Source: Bolinopsis microptera (lineage: Eukaryota > Ctenophora > Tentaculata > Lobata > Bolinopsidae). Taken from it: a stretch of DNA of 64,000 bases. Position 1 is the first letter of the stretch. Every line of letters starts with the position of its first letter. The notes under the pieces are model-generated. The model saw only the letters and a program-made list of their open reading frames with translations, was not told where the DNA came from and did no database searches. The DNA lies in contig NC_087077.1 of the NCBI RefSeq assembly GCF_026151205.1, positions 806,001 through 870,000 on the forward strand, written 5' to 3'. Shown here piece by piece: positions 1 through 11,613 of this stretch. Made by a program: the position numbers and the translations under genes.

Positions 1-1326
1 TAGTTTTTTGTTGCTAGATCCCAACAATTCAACAAAACCTTCAGTGCTAAGTTAACTGTTTAACTGTAGCGCTGTTCTATATTACATGTATTTTATAATG
101 AATAAAGTATGTTTATATTGCTCCTTCCTGACACCAGCCTGTAATGTTTTCTCATACTATTTATTCCAAAATTCAAATAAATTTTACATCAATGTATTAC
201 CATCGTATTATTTTTAATGTTATTATTAATTATTATCATAGCATTTGTGTCCAGGAAACGAAGGAACTTGTGGTCAATACATTACTTATTATATCATATT
301 ATAACTAAATTACCTCACTCCTCCACGAAGGGGTGTTAGTGTACTTTTGTAACTTTATTGTACTTCTCAAGTATTAATACTTAATTTTTATGTTTTTCTT
401 GCATATACAGTATACATATTTAATCTTAAATTATCATTTTAGTGGAACTATGTAAAAGGGGATCGTTGCTAGCGTTAAAACTGTTTTAACCCTGCCATAG
501 TCAGTTGAAAGTCTGATAGCATATGTTCCGTTTGATTTGACCAAACTAATGCCTTTCATTGCTTTATAATAGTGCTAGTAAAATACCACTTGAAATCCGA
601 TTGTGAAACGCTCGGGTTGCTAGATAATTAGACAACTCCTGGCTAAAATATGACTTTATATTGTTTCTGGATGCGGAACTGACTCTTCCACATTCGTAAA
701 TTGCTAATTAATATTTAGAAGAATACACACTTAAACAGTTGATATGTTCGATGGAAATTGGAGTTTGACATCTGTTGCCGACAGTCTTAACGAGATTTAA
801 CCAGCATCTAATAAACATTTTTACAGTTACCAAAGCTTGCTTTTAAATACTTGATTTATATTTTGTTTCTAATCATTACCGAGCGTGCTAAATCAATTTA
901 CACTCGATTTTCGAGATTTCTGAAAGGACCCCCGACAGTTGAAACCAACTTGAATCGATGTATTTTCGGACGCTGATTATGAATCAACCCCCATGACATA
1001 GGGTTAAAATGCTCCCCTAGCAAGATATTGGCGATCGTTAGGGTTAGGGTTTCAGCATATGCTTTTTTAAGGGATTGGGTTAGGGTTAGGGTTGGGATCA
1101 GATTAGAGGGTTAGGGTTTCGAATAGTCGTTCAGGGCCACCTAGAGAACGGGTTGAAAAAGTCACGTGACATTCGAGTGTAGAGTGATAAATCATCATCC
1201 AATCATTACGCTTGATATTACCGCCTTTGTGATTTATATCATTCTTAACCACTTTTCGTTCACAAACCCATAAACATTTTAACTTCCCCACAAAACCGAC
1301 TAACGAGAGTCTTTCCTTTTACTCAC
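1..1326. other. Non-coding sequence left of the PLC exon
   Basis: No exon with coding character was found on either strand. The remaining catalytic X/Y and C2 exons expected for the phospholipase C gene at 1327-3454 (-) are not visible here, so they probably lie beyond the left edge. This stretch would then be the 5' part of an intron of more than 1.3 kb. The only structured feature is the telomere-like repeat at 1037-1119. Confidence 0.5.
1037..1119 (+). repeat. Degenerate interstitial TTAGGG repeats
   Basis: Several short runs of the metazoan telomere hexamer (GGGTTAGGGTT) are separated by diverged bases. This is an interstitial telomere-type tract inside the putative PLC intron, not a chromosome end, because unique sequence continues on both sides. 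Confidence 0.75.
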
Positions 1327-2587
1327 CCATAAGGTAGGTGTTGTGAGAGGAATTAATCCAATAGTAGTTTAGCGAGTAAACCATGTTGTCACTTTTCTTT
1401 ATGTCGAATATATCGTTCTCTCTTGAGAACAACATTGTGTAGAAATCTCTGATTGGAACTTTAGACTCCTTTTTACTGACCTTCTTGCCGGTTACCCTCT
1501 TGCTCATCACGAATGTACGTTTCTCGGTGGAGATTTCTTGCTTCTGAAGGTTTTTAATGTCGTCTAAAGTTGCAAATATCATGTTGTTGTAGAAACCTAA
1601 AGTAAGTTATTGTCTGCCTATTGTTATGATTACCACTCATTAGGTTTTCTTGAATTTGCTAACATTTATCAAGTTTTTTAACTGTTCGTTTTGATAAGTA
1701 AAGGTTACCTGAATCCTTTTGCAAAACTTGTTGAACTGGTCAACGCTAAGTCCATGTTTTCCGTAGTTGTACCCTTCCAGAATAACTTTACCTAGAAGCC
1801 ATGTTTCGAGCATCTGGGGAACAATGTTGGCGGTCTATGTCATTGACTTTCACAAGTGAAAGGACTTTCAATGCAAACTATAAATACGGTCTTTCTGGCC
1901 CTACTGTCATAATCACTACCAAATCAAGTCTTGAAGTACATGTATAAACATTCAGCAACTCACAAAAGCATGGAAGAATTCTTGGAGCTGCTTGAGGTTC
2001 ATAGTATTTGCAGAAGTGTTAGAAAACTCCTGCCACCAATCTTTGTACTTTTCAGGCAGGTTGATGTTCAGGTAATCAGATAGTATGAGCTTGAAATCTA
2101 GTTAATATATTTAAATGTAAGCGGGAATATTAATTTTGAATGAAAGAAAGAAAGCGCTCGTTATATGTTATAGGATACTCCCTTCAAAGCGAACAAAAAT
2201 CTAAATCTCATCTGAACAGTAAGACATCAACCCAAAACAAAATGTTCACCTCTGAAATGGAAGTCTTGGTTCCGGTCCGTGTCACCCAAAGCCTCAACCA
2301 TTTTTCTGTGGACCCATCTGTCGTACCGAACATGTGTCGCAAACTTACCCACATTCTCGTCACTATTGAGACTGAATATGAGTTCCTTGAGGGACTCCAG
2401 GTCGTTTGGTAGTGCTGAACAGGAGAGAGTGTGATTAATGGTAGTAGTGTAAAAACTAGCGGTGATTAATTGTTAGTAGCAGATACTGGGTACTCTCCTT
2501 AAAGAACAGAAAGTGATAAGTCAACCTGACAATTAGAGAAAGTGAAAGTAAAAAGAAGTCGACCTGACAGGAAAAGAACCAATAGTG

Positions 2588-2684
<97 letters not shown>

Positions 2685-2695
2685 AAGTGGAAGTG

Positions 2696-2738
<43 letters not shown>

Positions 2739-3454
2739 AAGAAATCAACCTGATATGTAAAGAACAGAAAGCTCGAACGTGTTCCCATATCTGATTTCGG
2801 CAAGTTTGTGTCCCTCTTGAAGCTTGATATAAGAGGCGTTACCTCCAAAACTGTCAATCTCGTTCTCTCTTAGATGAGGATATCCCATGATCTCGTCCTA
2901 AAAGAGTCTGGGTTGTTTTTGGCCGAGATATTATGGCGAAAAACTATTGATAGAAATACGTACAATTAAGACACTGAACATCGCATTTTGGATAAATCCA
3001 TAAACTCACCGGTGTTGGTTCTTTTCTTTGGACCTCCTGAATGTCCACATGTTTAATTGAGGAGTATTCAACTGAAGTGTAAAAACTTAGATTTTATTTA
3101 GCGTTTTTTAATGTTATATCATTCGTTACATAAGCACTAAAATTGATAATGCTATAGGCGTTCATGGCTTTATTGGAGGCTGGAGCCATTTCATGATCAT
3201 GGTGACAATAGATTTATTCATTTAATTCATTGGTAGAAAGGAAATCGCTGAGGAGAGTTTTACTTATTATGCCATTGGACCCATCTCGACACAAACTTTT
3301 AATTTTAAGTGAATTCCGTTATCTTACTGTAGATAGGGTTGAGATCGTTGCGAGAAAGTCGTAGAGCGAATCTGAGAAGGTCGTGGTCGAAGTCGAGGTA
3401 GCAAGGATCTGATCTAGAGTTGACACCAGTAACTCGGTACCTGGTCACTGTGAT
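1327..3454 (-). CDS. Phosphoinositide phospholipase C, delta-like (partial)
   Basis: Hydrolyses PIP2 to IP3 and diacylglycerol at the plasma membrane (family knowledge). Seven minus-strand exons join in phase: 3454-3328, 3071-3010, 2897-2750, 2414-2250, 2097-1964, 1813-1709 and 1543-1327. The first three encode a PH domain (IKHVDIQEVQ matches the conserved PLC PH strand). The next three encode EF hands (WVHRKMVEALGDTDRNQDF; LSVDQFNKFCKRIQ). The last opens the catalytic X domain at WINSSHNTYL, which contains the first catalytic His. The final exon ends at a GTGAGT donor and no following exon is in the window, so the 3' part is missing. 5' exons upstream of the PH domain were also not found. 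PH plus EF plus X without long inserts fits the delta class best. The start of the 1543 exon is chosen for phase; an AG about 75 bases upstream (near 1618) would break the frame. Confidence 0.85.
2585..2743 (+). repeat. (GTGAAA)n microsatellite in PLC intron
   Basis: About 26 copies of a hexamer, with one G variant near 2690. On the gene strand it reads (CTTTCA)n and begins within ten bases of the 5' splice site of the exon ending at 2750. The same hexamer recurs at 40446-40485, also just inside a donor. Long open frames over it (SESE, VKVK, HFHF) are repeat artefacts. Confidence 0.95.
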
Positions 3455-3858
3455 CTGTGACAGGGTTATCAGTTTTAATTTTATCTATCGTCACTTCTTC
3501 TCTTCAAATTGTCCTCGCCTGTCAACGTGTAACCTTGATTTCGAACCAACTTCAGTTTTCACACTTACTAAATTAGTACTGACCCCTAATTAATACTTAA
3601 CCCTAGTCCTAGACTGTATTCTTCTATGGTCATAGCATTAGCAGTGATTCCATGTTAAGTATCCATATGATATAGATTTTGAGTAAAAGAACATCAAATT
3701 AGGTATGATAACGTGATTCACCTAATATAAATCAGTGATTCGCCTATAAAAGCCATAATCTGTAAAAGTGCAATCGTTGGGATCATTAGAATACTTATCT
3801 ACTAACTACTCACCACAGATTTTGAGGATCATGATTTCCAATTTGATTACCTTTATAT

Positions 3859-3880
3859 CCGAAGAATGTACATTCTTCGG
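3859..3880. repeat. Perfect 22-bp palindrome
   Basis: The two 11-base arms (CCGAAGAATGT and its reverse complement) meet with no spacer. Confidence 0.9.
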
Positions 3881-4317
3881 ACCAGTTATTGGAATTTTGA
3901 TCTCAGTCAAAACAATTCAAATTAAATAACAAGACAGCCGAAAATTAACCTCAATTATTACTCAATCTTAGTTTTTGACTATTTCCAGTACATTTCACTG
4001 AGCATTCACTTCAAGATTCTAGTCGTGCTCAAGGTTGAGTCTAGTCCGAGTGTGAGTTTTTACTTTGAGGTTCGTACTCGAGTTTTATGAATACCAAATT
4101 TGAATCTCAGGAAAACTTGAATAAAATAAACACGTATGTACTCCGCAAAAGTAGTAGCATAGAAATGTAAAAATAAGGTGGTACATACAGAGAAAAGAGG
4201 TGGAAAGTTTCCGGCCCAGGTCTTTGGTCGTGTCTCAGGTGGGACGTCTGGCCGAGCAGACCGGAAAAGAGGGGTCGAGTCTGTGTGGTTCAGACGACGC
4301 ATCACGTGTCAAAATGC

Positions 4318-4438
4318 CACAACGTCACGTGTAAAACTGTCACAACGTCACGTGTAAAACTGTCACAACGTCACGTGTAAAACTGTCACAACGTCACGTG
4401 TAAAACTGTCACAACGTCACGTGTAAAACTGTCACAAC
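4318..4438 (+). repeat. 23-bp tandem array containing CACGTG
   Basis: Five near-identical units, each with an E-box palindrome in the context GTCACGTGT followed by AAAACTGTCACAAC. A variant partial unit precedes the array. Confidence 0.9.
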
Positions 4439-4799
4439 GCTTCACTATTGATCAGATTTAGAGCCAAGAAAAGAAAAGAAAGTTACATCGAGACTTTCAT
4501 TTTCATTTCTTGGAAGTTGTGAAATTGTAAATGTAAGTACTCAAAGTTTAGAGACTCTACATTCAACAGTCAGATAAAAAGACGTAAAGGTTGGATAGGC
4601 ACCGTTTGGGTCATAAAGGACTTTGTTTACGAGGCAATGAATTCTTTAAAAACATGTTATACGTTTTTAAAGATTTCAGTTTAACTTATTTAACTTTTAA
4701 AGAATTCTTTAACGTTACTATTTTCTATCTATTACTGTTTGTATTATAATTTTGAGTAAACATTAATCGAGTAAACCGCTCGATTCCCAATCAATCAGC

Positions 4800-4827
4800 T
4801 CCGATAGTCTATATATAGACTATCGGA
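4800..4827. repeat. Perfect 28-bp AT-rich palindrome
   Basis: The arms TCCGATAGTCTAT and the complement flank a central AT. It could extrude as a cruciform or hairpin. No target-site duplication was recognised. Confidence 0.9.
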
Positions 4828-5099
4828 ACTATATATAGAAGGTCTGCGAGATCAGATTTCACTTAAACGTTAACAAAACTGCAATAACTTCACAGTTACG
4901 TACAGAATTAAGTTACGTCCAGGATTAAGTTAAGTACAGAATAAATACTGTAAAATTAATCGTGAAAATAATCGTGTAATTCGAAATTGATTGTAAAATT
5001 GTTCGTAAAATAAATATAAAAAGAGTCGTTTAATCAAGTGTCCAATGGGTTGCAAAATGAATTGTAAAATGAACAATTAATGCAGGGTAGAATATGATC

Positions 5100-5171
5100 G
5101 TATAACCAACTAATTGAATACTGCATGTACTAGTAGTATAACCAACTAATTGAATACTGCATGTACTAGTA
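5100..5171 (+). repeat. Exact 36-bp direct duplication
   Basis: Two adjacent identical copies, 5100-5135 and 5136-5171. Confidence 0.9.
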
Positions 5172-6090
5172 TCAACAGCTTATAAAAACAAACAATATAG
5201 TGCAATAACCACATGCATATTGTATAAGGTATCATTCACACTCACATTAGTTAACATGTGCGACTTAGTACAATCTGAATAGATCGAGCTTTCTTGAGGG
5301 AGGTTACTTATAAGTTATAACTTGAGGATATTTGGTTTTGAGGATAAGGTATCTTAACAAACAGGAACATTGAACAAGTGCTCATAAGAGTTACACATTC
5401 TAAATACATTTATAGACACTAGACAGTATACACATATTGTATAGCGAATAGTAACACATTGTTACATTGTACAATGAACACTGTTATTATGTATGAGATA
5501 AACTTAAAAACAAGGGAGCAGCAACACGAGAAGGAAGAGAATCAAAATGTAATCGAGTAGGTGTGTGTAACCTGCAGTAAACTTCGGAAAAAGAACTTTT
5601 GCTTCTGAGTTTTTGGATTCAGATTAGCTGCGTTCCGGTAGGTAGAAAGTAAGAACACGGCAGGATGAAAAACAGTTGCGCTCGTTAGTAAGTACCTATG
5701 ATGATACTACATTAGCCTAGCTATTAAGTTACACTTAAAGTATAGTATTACAGATCAGCTAGAATTTCACATCCTTCACAGAGGATCTTCATTACAGCCC
5801 TAATAATAAGTACCTATTTTACATTTCAGTGTACTACTGAACCTCCCTGTAAATGGTTATAATACCTATTGTACACTGCACAGTTTGTCAACTTCTAAGA
5901 ATCAAGAAATTCGATAGACAATTCACAATTGGGTCAATAGTTGATATGCTTGACTGGGGCTTGATTCAGCAGATCATCATATTTTACCAAATGCTACGAG
6001 GATAAGTTACAATTGACTCGAATATTGGTTGACCGACGTGTTGGGGTGAAACATATAAATGATACGATAATTTATTTGAAACAGAAGCTT

Positions 6091-7535
6091 TTAAGGGGAC
6101 ATACACCAAAACCTTTTTTGCCGGGACCCGGGATTTGACTTCATATTATGAAAGTATAGATTACAACTGTAAGATTTGAGGCATTGAAAAAAATTTTTGA
6201 GAGTACGCACATTCGGAAAAAAAATTATTTTCTTTTTCGAAAGTTTTGGAAATTTTCAGAAGTCTGTCACTGTAATACCGATATTTCAGTCATTTTAAAC
6301 GTTTTTTGGCTGATTTTTTAACTGAAAATTATTTACAATCCGTACAAGAAGCCCTTTAAAGGTTTTTATAATTAAAGAATAGATGAAGAAGTTACAGACC
6401 AAACAAGGTCGAGAGAAGCAAAATTGAAATTTTTGTAAAAATCAAAGTTGTATATTTTACCATTCACCCAGGTCATAAGATATCGCTTCACAAATTCTTG
6501 TGAGTGTAGCTGATGATCATATCCAACTTTTTGAAACAGGATTTCTCACAATTTTGAGTTTTAAGGAAAGAAATGTGGCCTTAAACGACTTAGTAAAATT
6601 CATCGTAAAAAAGGGCCAAACATGGCAGATTTAAGGCTTAAAATGCCTATAACTCAAAAAGCATCAATTTTTTTGAAATAATTTTTACAGAATCGTAATC
6701 AGCTTGAGAAGACAAATCTTTTTAGTACCAAATTTATAATAATTTAAGACACCAAATTTGTAAAAAAATGTGTACAAATTGTACAAAATTTATACAAGGG
6801 GGGACCCTTGTGTTCAAGCTAGAAAATTATTTAAGACAATTTGTCTTCTAAAATAACCTATTTGGTACTAAAAGATTCGTCTTCTCAAGCTGATTACGAT
6901 TCTGTAAAAATTATTTCAAAAAAATTGATGCTTTTTGAGTTATAGGCATTTTATGAACCGTACTTTTAAAAGTACCGTGGAAGAATATGGGTTAAATCTG
7001 CCATGTTTGGCCCTTTTTTACGATGAATTTTACTAAGTCTTTTGAGGCTACATTTCATACATTCAAACTCAAAATTGAGAGAAATCCTGTTCCAAAAAGT
7101 TGGATATGATCATCAGCTACATTCACAAGAAGTTTTGAAGCGATATCTTATGACCTGGGTAAATGGTAAAATATACAACTTTGATTTTTACAAAAATTTA
7201 AATTTTGCTTCACTCGACCTTGTTTGGTCTGTAACTTCGTCATCTATTCTTTAATTGTAAAATCCTTTACAGGGCTTCTTGTACGGATTGTAAATAATGT
7301 TCAGTTTAAAAAACAGCCAAAAAACGTTCAAAATGATTGAAATATCGGTATTACAGTGACAGACTTCTCAAAATTTCCAAAACTTTCGAAAAAGAAAATA
7401 ATTTTTTTTTCGAATGTGCGTACTCTCAAAAAAATTTTTCAATGCCTCAAATCTTACAGTTGTAATCTATACTTTCATAATATGAAGTCAAATTCCGGGT
7501 CCCGGCAAAAAAGGTTTTGGTGTATGTCCCCTTAA
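6091..7535. mobile_element. Long-arm foldback element with TTAA ends
   Basis: The sequence from 6091 is repeated in inverted orientation up to 7535. Both ends read TTAAGGGGACATACACC outward to inward. The arms are roughly 650-700 bases each with scattered mismatches, and an asymmetric centre lies near 6745-6830. The right arm has a small extra segment near 6955-6990. No transposase is encoded; the 70-codon frame at 7042-7254 is within the right arm and is not convincing. TTAA at both termini is the hallmark target site of piggyBac-type transposons (established knowledge). The family assignment is inference. Confidence 0.8.
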
Positions 7536-8639
7536 AAAACATGTGCTTACTGTTTTTCCTGGCATTAAGCCTCATCAGAAGTCGTTTAGCAGGTTAATTT
7601 CTAATTCAAAGATGACAGGAATAAACGTAGTTCTGTGGTGATTTTTAAGAAATGTGAGCAAAATACGCGCCAGCATTGTTATACGAAATTCGGTAAACAC
7701 CCCAAAATCGCCATATTGAATATTCAGGTGCCTTAAAATTAAAATCCATGTTATCGTTAAAATTGAGTTAGAGATCTGAAATTTTGCAGGACGTCTAGAC
7801 GTTGACCAAATCGACTGCAAAAACACCTTTTCAGGAGTATTGGGAAACGGGTTTTCTGTGACCCCTGTTTTGCGACAGATTGTCGTGAACTAGTGCCCAA
7901 TTGTAAATGATTGGAAAAGCGAGCGACCGATTTCATTCTCGGTATCATTTTACATTTGAGAACGGTCATTCAAAAATTAATACCATTCCCATTTGTTTGG
8001 GAAAGAGAGACACTGGCAGCAGTCCACTCTACCCAATTATGAGTTTTGGTCAAATTTTATAAAAAACGGAATTAAATAAAGTCACGTCCAAGGACACGAA
8101 TTTCACTTGCATTTTGGACTTTTTATCTTCTTTTTTTAGCGATAAATTTGTGATAAGCTTCAGTATACCTAGATATTACTAATATTAACTCTTCATGGTA
8201 GTATGCCAGTAAGATTGAATCAGGAGTCCTCTGACTGAAATCAATCAGAACGGGCAGTCGGACGGTAGGTATAAATTACAGTTAACAAAAAGCAGAGTCT
8301 CGCTTATCAGACTACAAAACATTATACTGATAAGGGAAATTTGTCGATATGACTTTCATTTCATAATGCATGGGTCGGCACTGTTGCTTATAATGCCAGA
8401 TTTTTTGAGATAAACGTTGGATTTCATAACATCCTTTCTTGCGTTAGTGTCCAAGGTAGCATATATGCTTTTATATATAAAACCCCCTCTTTTTATTATA
8501 ATCGTTTCTATTTTTGTAGCATCTCGTTGCATAACAACTAAAACTTGTCCTTCTGTTACTACTAGCATAAGAAATTCGTCACATCCGAAATATCACGGTC
8601 AACGTTTGTTGTTACTTATAATTATACTTTCACAGCAAG
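7536..8639. other. Non-coding stretch before UNC93-like gene
   Basis: No exon was recognised. Short frames at 7575-7969 (-) and 8356-8716 lack domain features. The promoter of the UNC93-like gene at 8640 should lie here, but I see no clear core element. Confidence 0.4.
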
Positions 8640-11056
8640 ATGACGGAAACTTTGTGTTCCCGCTTCATCACCTCCCTCAAAAGATGTCTCCCCAGACTGT
8701 CACCTCCTCGAGGTAAAGACTTAGCTTTTCACAATGTGCTGGTTAACGCTTTTGCCGTCATGTTGATCTACTCCGCACACTTTGGGAGTTGTGCTATCGC
8801 GGTGAGTAAATAGTCATGTAGTCAGTAGTAATAGTCATGTAGTCAGTAGTAATAGTCATGTAGTCAGTAATTACTGTAGTTACTATAGTTACTGTAGTCA
8901 GTAGTAATAGTCATGTAGTCAGCAGTTACTGTAGTTACTATAGTTACTGTAGTCAGTAGTAATAGTCATGTAGTCAGTAGTTACTGTGTGTATATTGTAG
9001 CTCATTCCATATTATCTTAACTAAAAAAAGACCTTATCCTTGCAATGAGTTTATTCGCTTCCCCACCGGCTTTTCTTGAGAAAAATTTCAATCTACTAAT
9101 CAAATTCCTTTAAATTTGGCACTTAATTAAGTTGGCTAAATTAATAATTAATAATACCCCAATCTCACGATATACTTCAATTCAAACAAATCTGTCCTCA
9201 GCCGATAGTTATAGAGTCAATGAAAGGGGTTGGAGGGATAGACACACATCTCCTGTTCAGTGGAATGGCAGTGTCCAGTGTAGCTACCGTTCTCTCTACT
9301 AGCTTCATCTCTCCTGCTGTGAGAAATAATGGTTCCGCCATGGACCAACAATCGTCTGGGATGTGAACTATTTGGAATATTAGATTTTGTAGACAGTGGT
9401 AACTTGTAACCCACTGTCCTCATATTGTCCACCCATTATCTCAACAGTTTTAACATTTTCAGATAGACAAACTGGGCACCAGATTCTGTCTGATCCTAGG
9501 AGGTATCTTCATCATAACACTGCCTTCTTCCCTCTTTTACCCAATCCCTGCTGTTTTTCTCACCTTCCAGGTAACTTATATTACAAATTGTGTGACGGCA
9601 CGTCATATTGAGTGGTGTAACGTCACTTAATTTCAAACTGGAACTTTCAGTTTTCGTTATAAAGTTCCCTGATTTTTTATCGATAATTTGCTGACAAAAG
9701 TATAAATTAACTACACTCCGTGATTGTGTGACCAACATCTCAACTTGCCCACCAGGCAGTAAACGGAGTGGGTTGTGCTATTCTGAGAGCCGCCTCCCTT
9801 AAATTCCTTACGGACAACACTCCTTACGATAAGCTAGCAGAGTATAACGGCCTGCACTGGTCCATCTTCATGTCCTGCATCTTGGTGGGGAATACATTGC
9901 TTTTCATTGCTACAGGGAGTAATGATACCATCGACAACGATTTGAGGTAGGAAACTGCGGTCAAATTATCAAACCTTGACAGAATGATTTATTCTTGGCA
10001 CATTGATTCAAGTACGCTCTAAAGTTATTTTGAAACTATACAATCATCTAGCTGTTCAGGAATCATAACTGAAAATATCCCAGGTTTCGGATTTGCATCT
10101 GTCTGACAACAATTGGGACGATTGGAGTGATACTGTACATAACAGCACTCAGAAGCGCAACAAAACCAGCACTGAAAACTCTTTCCTTCTAACTGACAAG
10201 GACACCTCCAACAGTGCTTCCCTATTTGGAGTTGAAGATTCGAAACAGAAGTCTGGTTTACAACTACAAGAGTCCAGACCTCAGAAAGGAAAGTTATTCC
10301 AGTCAGCGATGCTGCAGCCACTGGCCAGTTCTCCAATCAAAGGTCAGGACAGATATTCAGTAAGCGGGGAGTGGGCAGGTGAGATCAAGCCACCATCAGT
10401 TGACGAGGAATATCTAACCAGAGAGTCCGAAAAAGTTGGGTTCTGGGACTCCACTAAACATCTGTTGCAATGGAGCACGATTAACTTGGTGGTGGCAATG
10501 TGGAGCTGTGCTGTATTCCCCGCTCTATTCACCACTCTAGGGCCCATGTTTATTGGAAGACTCCTCCAGGATAAACGGTACGTGGCCCTGTTTGGGATCT
10601 GTGCGGGTGTAGGAGAGATTGGAGGGTCTCTGATCGCAGGCAAAGTGGTCTCCAGGTTTGGAATCAAGAAGTCAGCAGTGCTGATAGCAGTAATCGCCGG
10701 CTTATCTCTATTGTTATCAGCTGTGGCGTTCCCTCTGAAACCTGCTCAAGCCCCCTCTTCTCCCTCCCTCTCCAGCTCTCTTTCTCTTTCTGGGAATTTG
10801 TCTGGGAATTGGGGATTCCTCAACCGGGGTTATCCTATCCACTTTGATAGGCCGAGTTTACAAAGAGATGTCTCAGGCAGGGTATGCCTTGTATTCTTTG
10901 GTATTCAACGTAGCATGCACAACACTCTACTTGATCAGTAGTTACTGTGGGTTTGAGGTTGTGGTATGGGTAATGGTGTCTATTGTGTGCTCTACTTTGC
11001 TTTCCATCCTCCTGATGAGGAAAGGTAACATTGCGGCCGAGGAGAAGAACAGCTGA
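8640..11056 (+). CDS. UNC93-like MFS membrane protein
   Basis: Polytopic membrane protein of the UNC93 branch of the major facilitator superfamily. Members act as ion-channel regulatory subunits or trafficking factors (family knowledge). Exons are 8640-8801 (start ATG, KDLAFHNVLVNAFAVMLIYS), 9202-9318 (SGMAVSSVATVLSTSFISPA), 9463-9570 (IDKLGTRFCLILGGIF), 9756-9946 (VNGVGCAILRAASLKFLT), then 10084 onward; phases match. The layout of short loop, LSS-like helix, KLG loop, then an A-x-L-x-FLT segment followed by a Trp-containing helix parallels UNC93A. After a TM helix at 10085-10134 the frame changes. An 80-bp intron (10135-10214, GT-AG) restores it. A second frame change near 10730-10790, in a pyrimidine-rich stretch, has no phase-compatible intron. 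It separates IKKSAVLIAVIAGLSLLLSA from LFLFLGICLGIGDSSTG. The stop is at 11054. Total length is about 490 residues. The gene is either genuine with an indel error or recently damaged. Confidence 0.8.
8812..8995 (+). repeat. Complex minisatellite next to UNC93-like exon 1 donor
   Basis: Repeats of GTCATGTAGTCAGTAGTAAT alternate with TTACTGTAGTTACTATAG units. The array begins about ten bases after the exon 1 donor at 8802. Confidence 0.9.
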
Positions 11057-11234
11057 ACTACAAATCACGACTCGTAACGATGACATCGTGCAAACTCAAA
11101 AGCGGCTATAGAGACTTTAAAAGTCAAAACTTATCATTGCATTTCCGATGGATAATATAAATTTGGTATCCTTTGTATCAAAATTTTTGGTATCATTTTT
11201 AACATTTTTGTGTCGATTATTAAAACAATTATTT

Positions 11235-11240
11235 AATAAA
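11235..11240 (+). terminator. Poly(A) signal of UNC93-like gene
   Basis: AATAAA lies about 180 bases after the stop codon at 11054-11056, in an AT-rich 3' UTR. Confidence 0.55.
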
Positions 11241-11613
11241 ACGATCATTTATTTTTACCGAAAAAATTAAATAATATAAATGTATTAATCATGCAGCGGC
11301 TGCTGCTTAACAATAAACATTACATGGTAAATAAATCCGTGGATGCTTTCACCCAGTTCCAGTTCTCTTGTCAGGTAGTTGATAGTTCGACAGTCGAAGT
11401 TCTTTTGTTGAACTTCAGTATGTGTCGAACTTAAGTCCAGGTAGCGTGCTCTAGTTCGAAAGAGTCGAAAGAGTCGAACTTTAGGGCTTGTCGGACAGTA
11501 CGTGTCGAACCGTTTTCGGTCCAGTAGATAAATCACCAGACTGGTCGTCGGTTTTTAGTCGATTATGTGTTATGTGGTACATGGTATATATCGTCAATAT
11601 AGTGCATTCTATA

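Larger units (their letters stand above)
3455..6090. other. Non-coding stretch between PLC and foldback element
   Basis: AT-rich and without a supportable exon. It could hold undetected 5' exons and the promoter of the PLC gene. It contains two perfect palindromes (3859-3880, 4800-4827), an E-box-bearing 23-bp array (4318-4438) and a 36-bp direct duplication (5100-5171). An 81-codon minus-strand frame at 4060-4305 shows no recognisable domain. Confidence 0.5.

Noticed and set aside
1037-1119. Chromosome end
   Set aside because: The TTAGGG runs are short and degenerate and are flanked on both sides by unique sequence.
2456-2857. Frames rich in HF, SE or KV dipeptides
   Set aside because: Readings of the (GTGAAA)n microsatellite.
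4060-4305. 81-codon minus-strand frame upstream of PLC
   Set aside because: No domain and no phase-compatible join to the PH exon was found.
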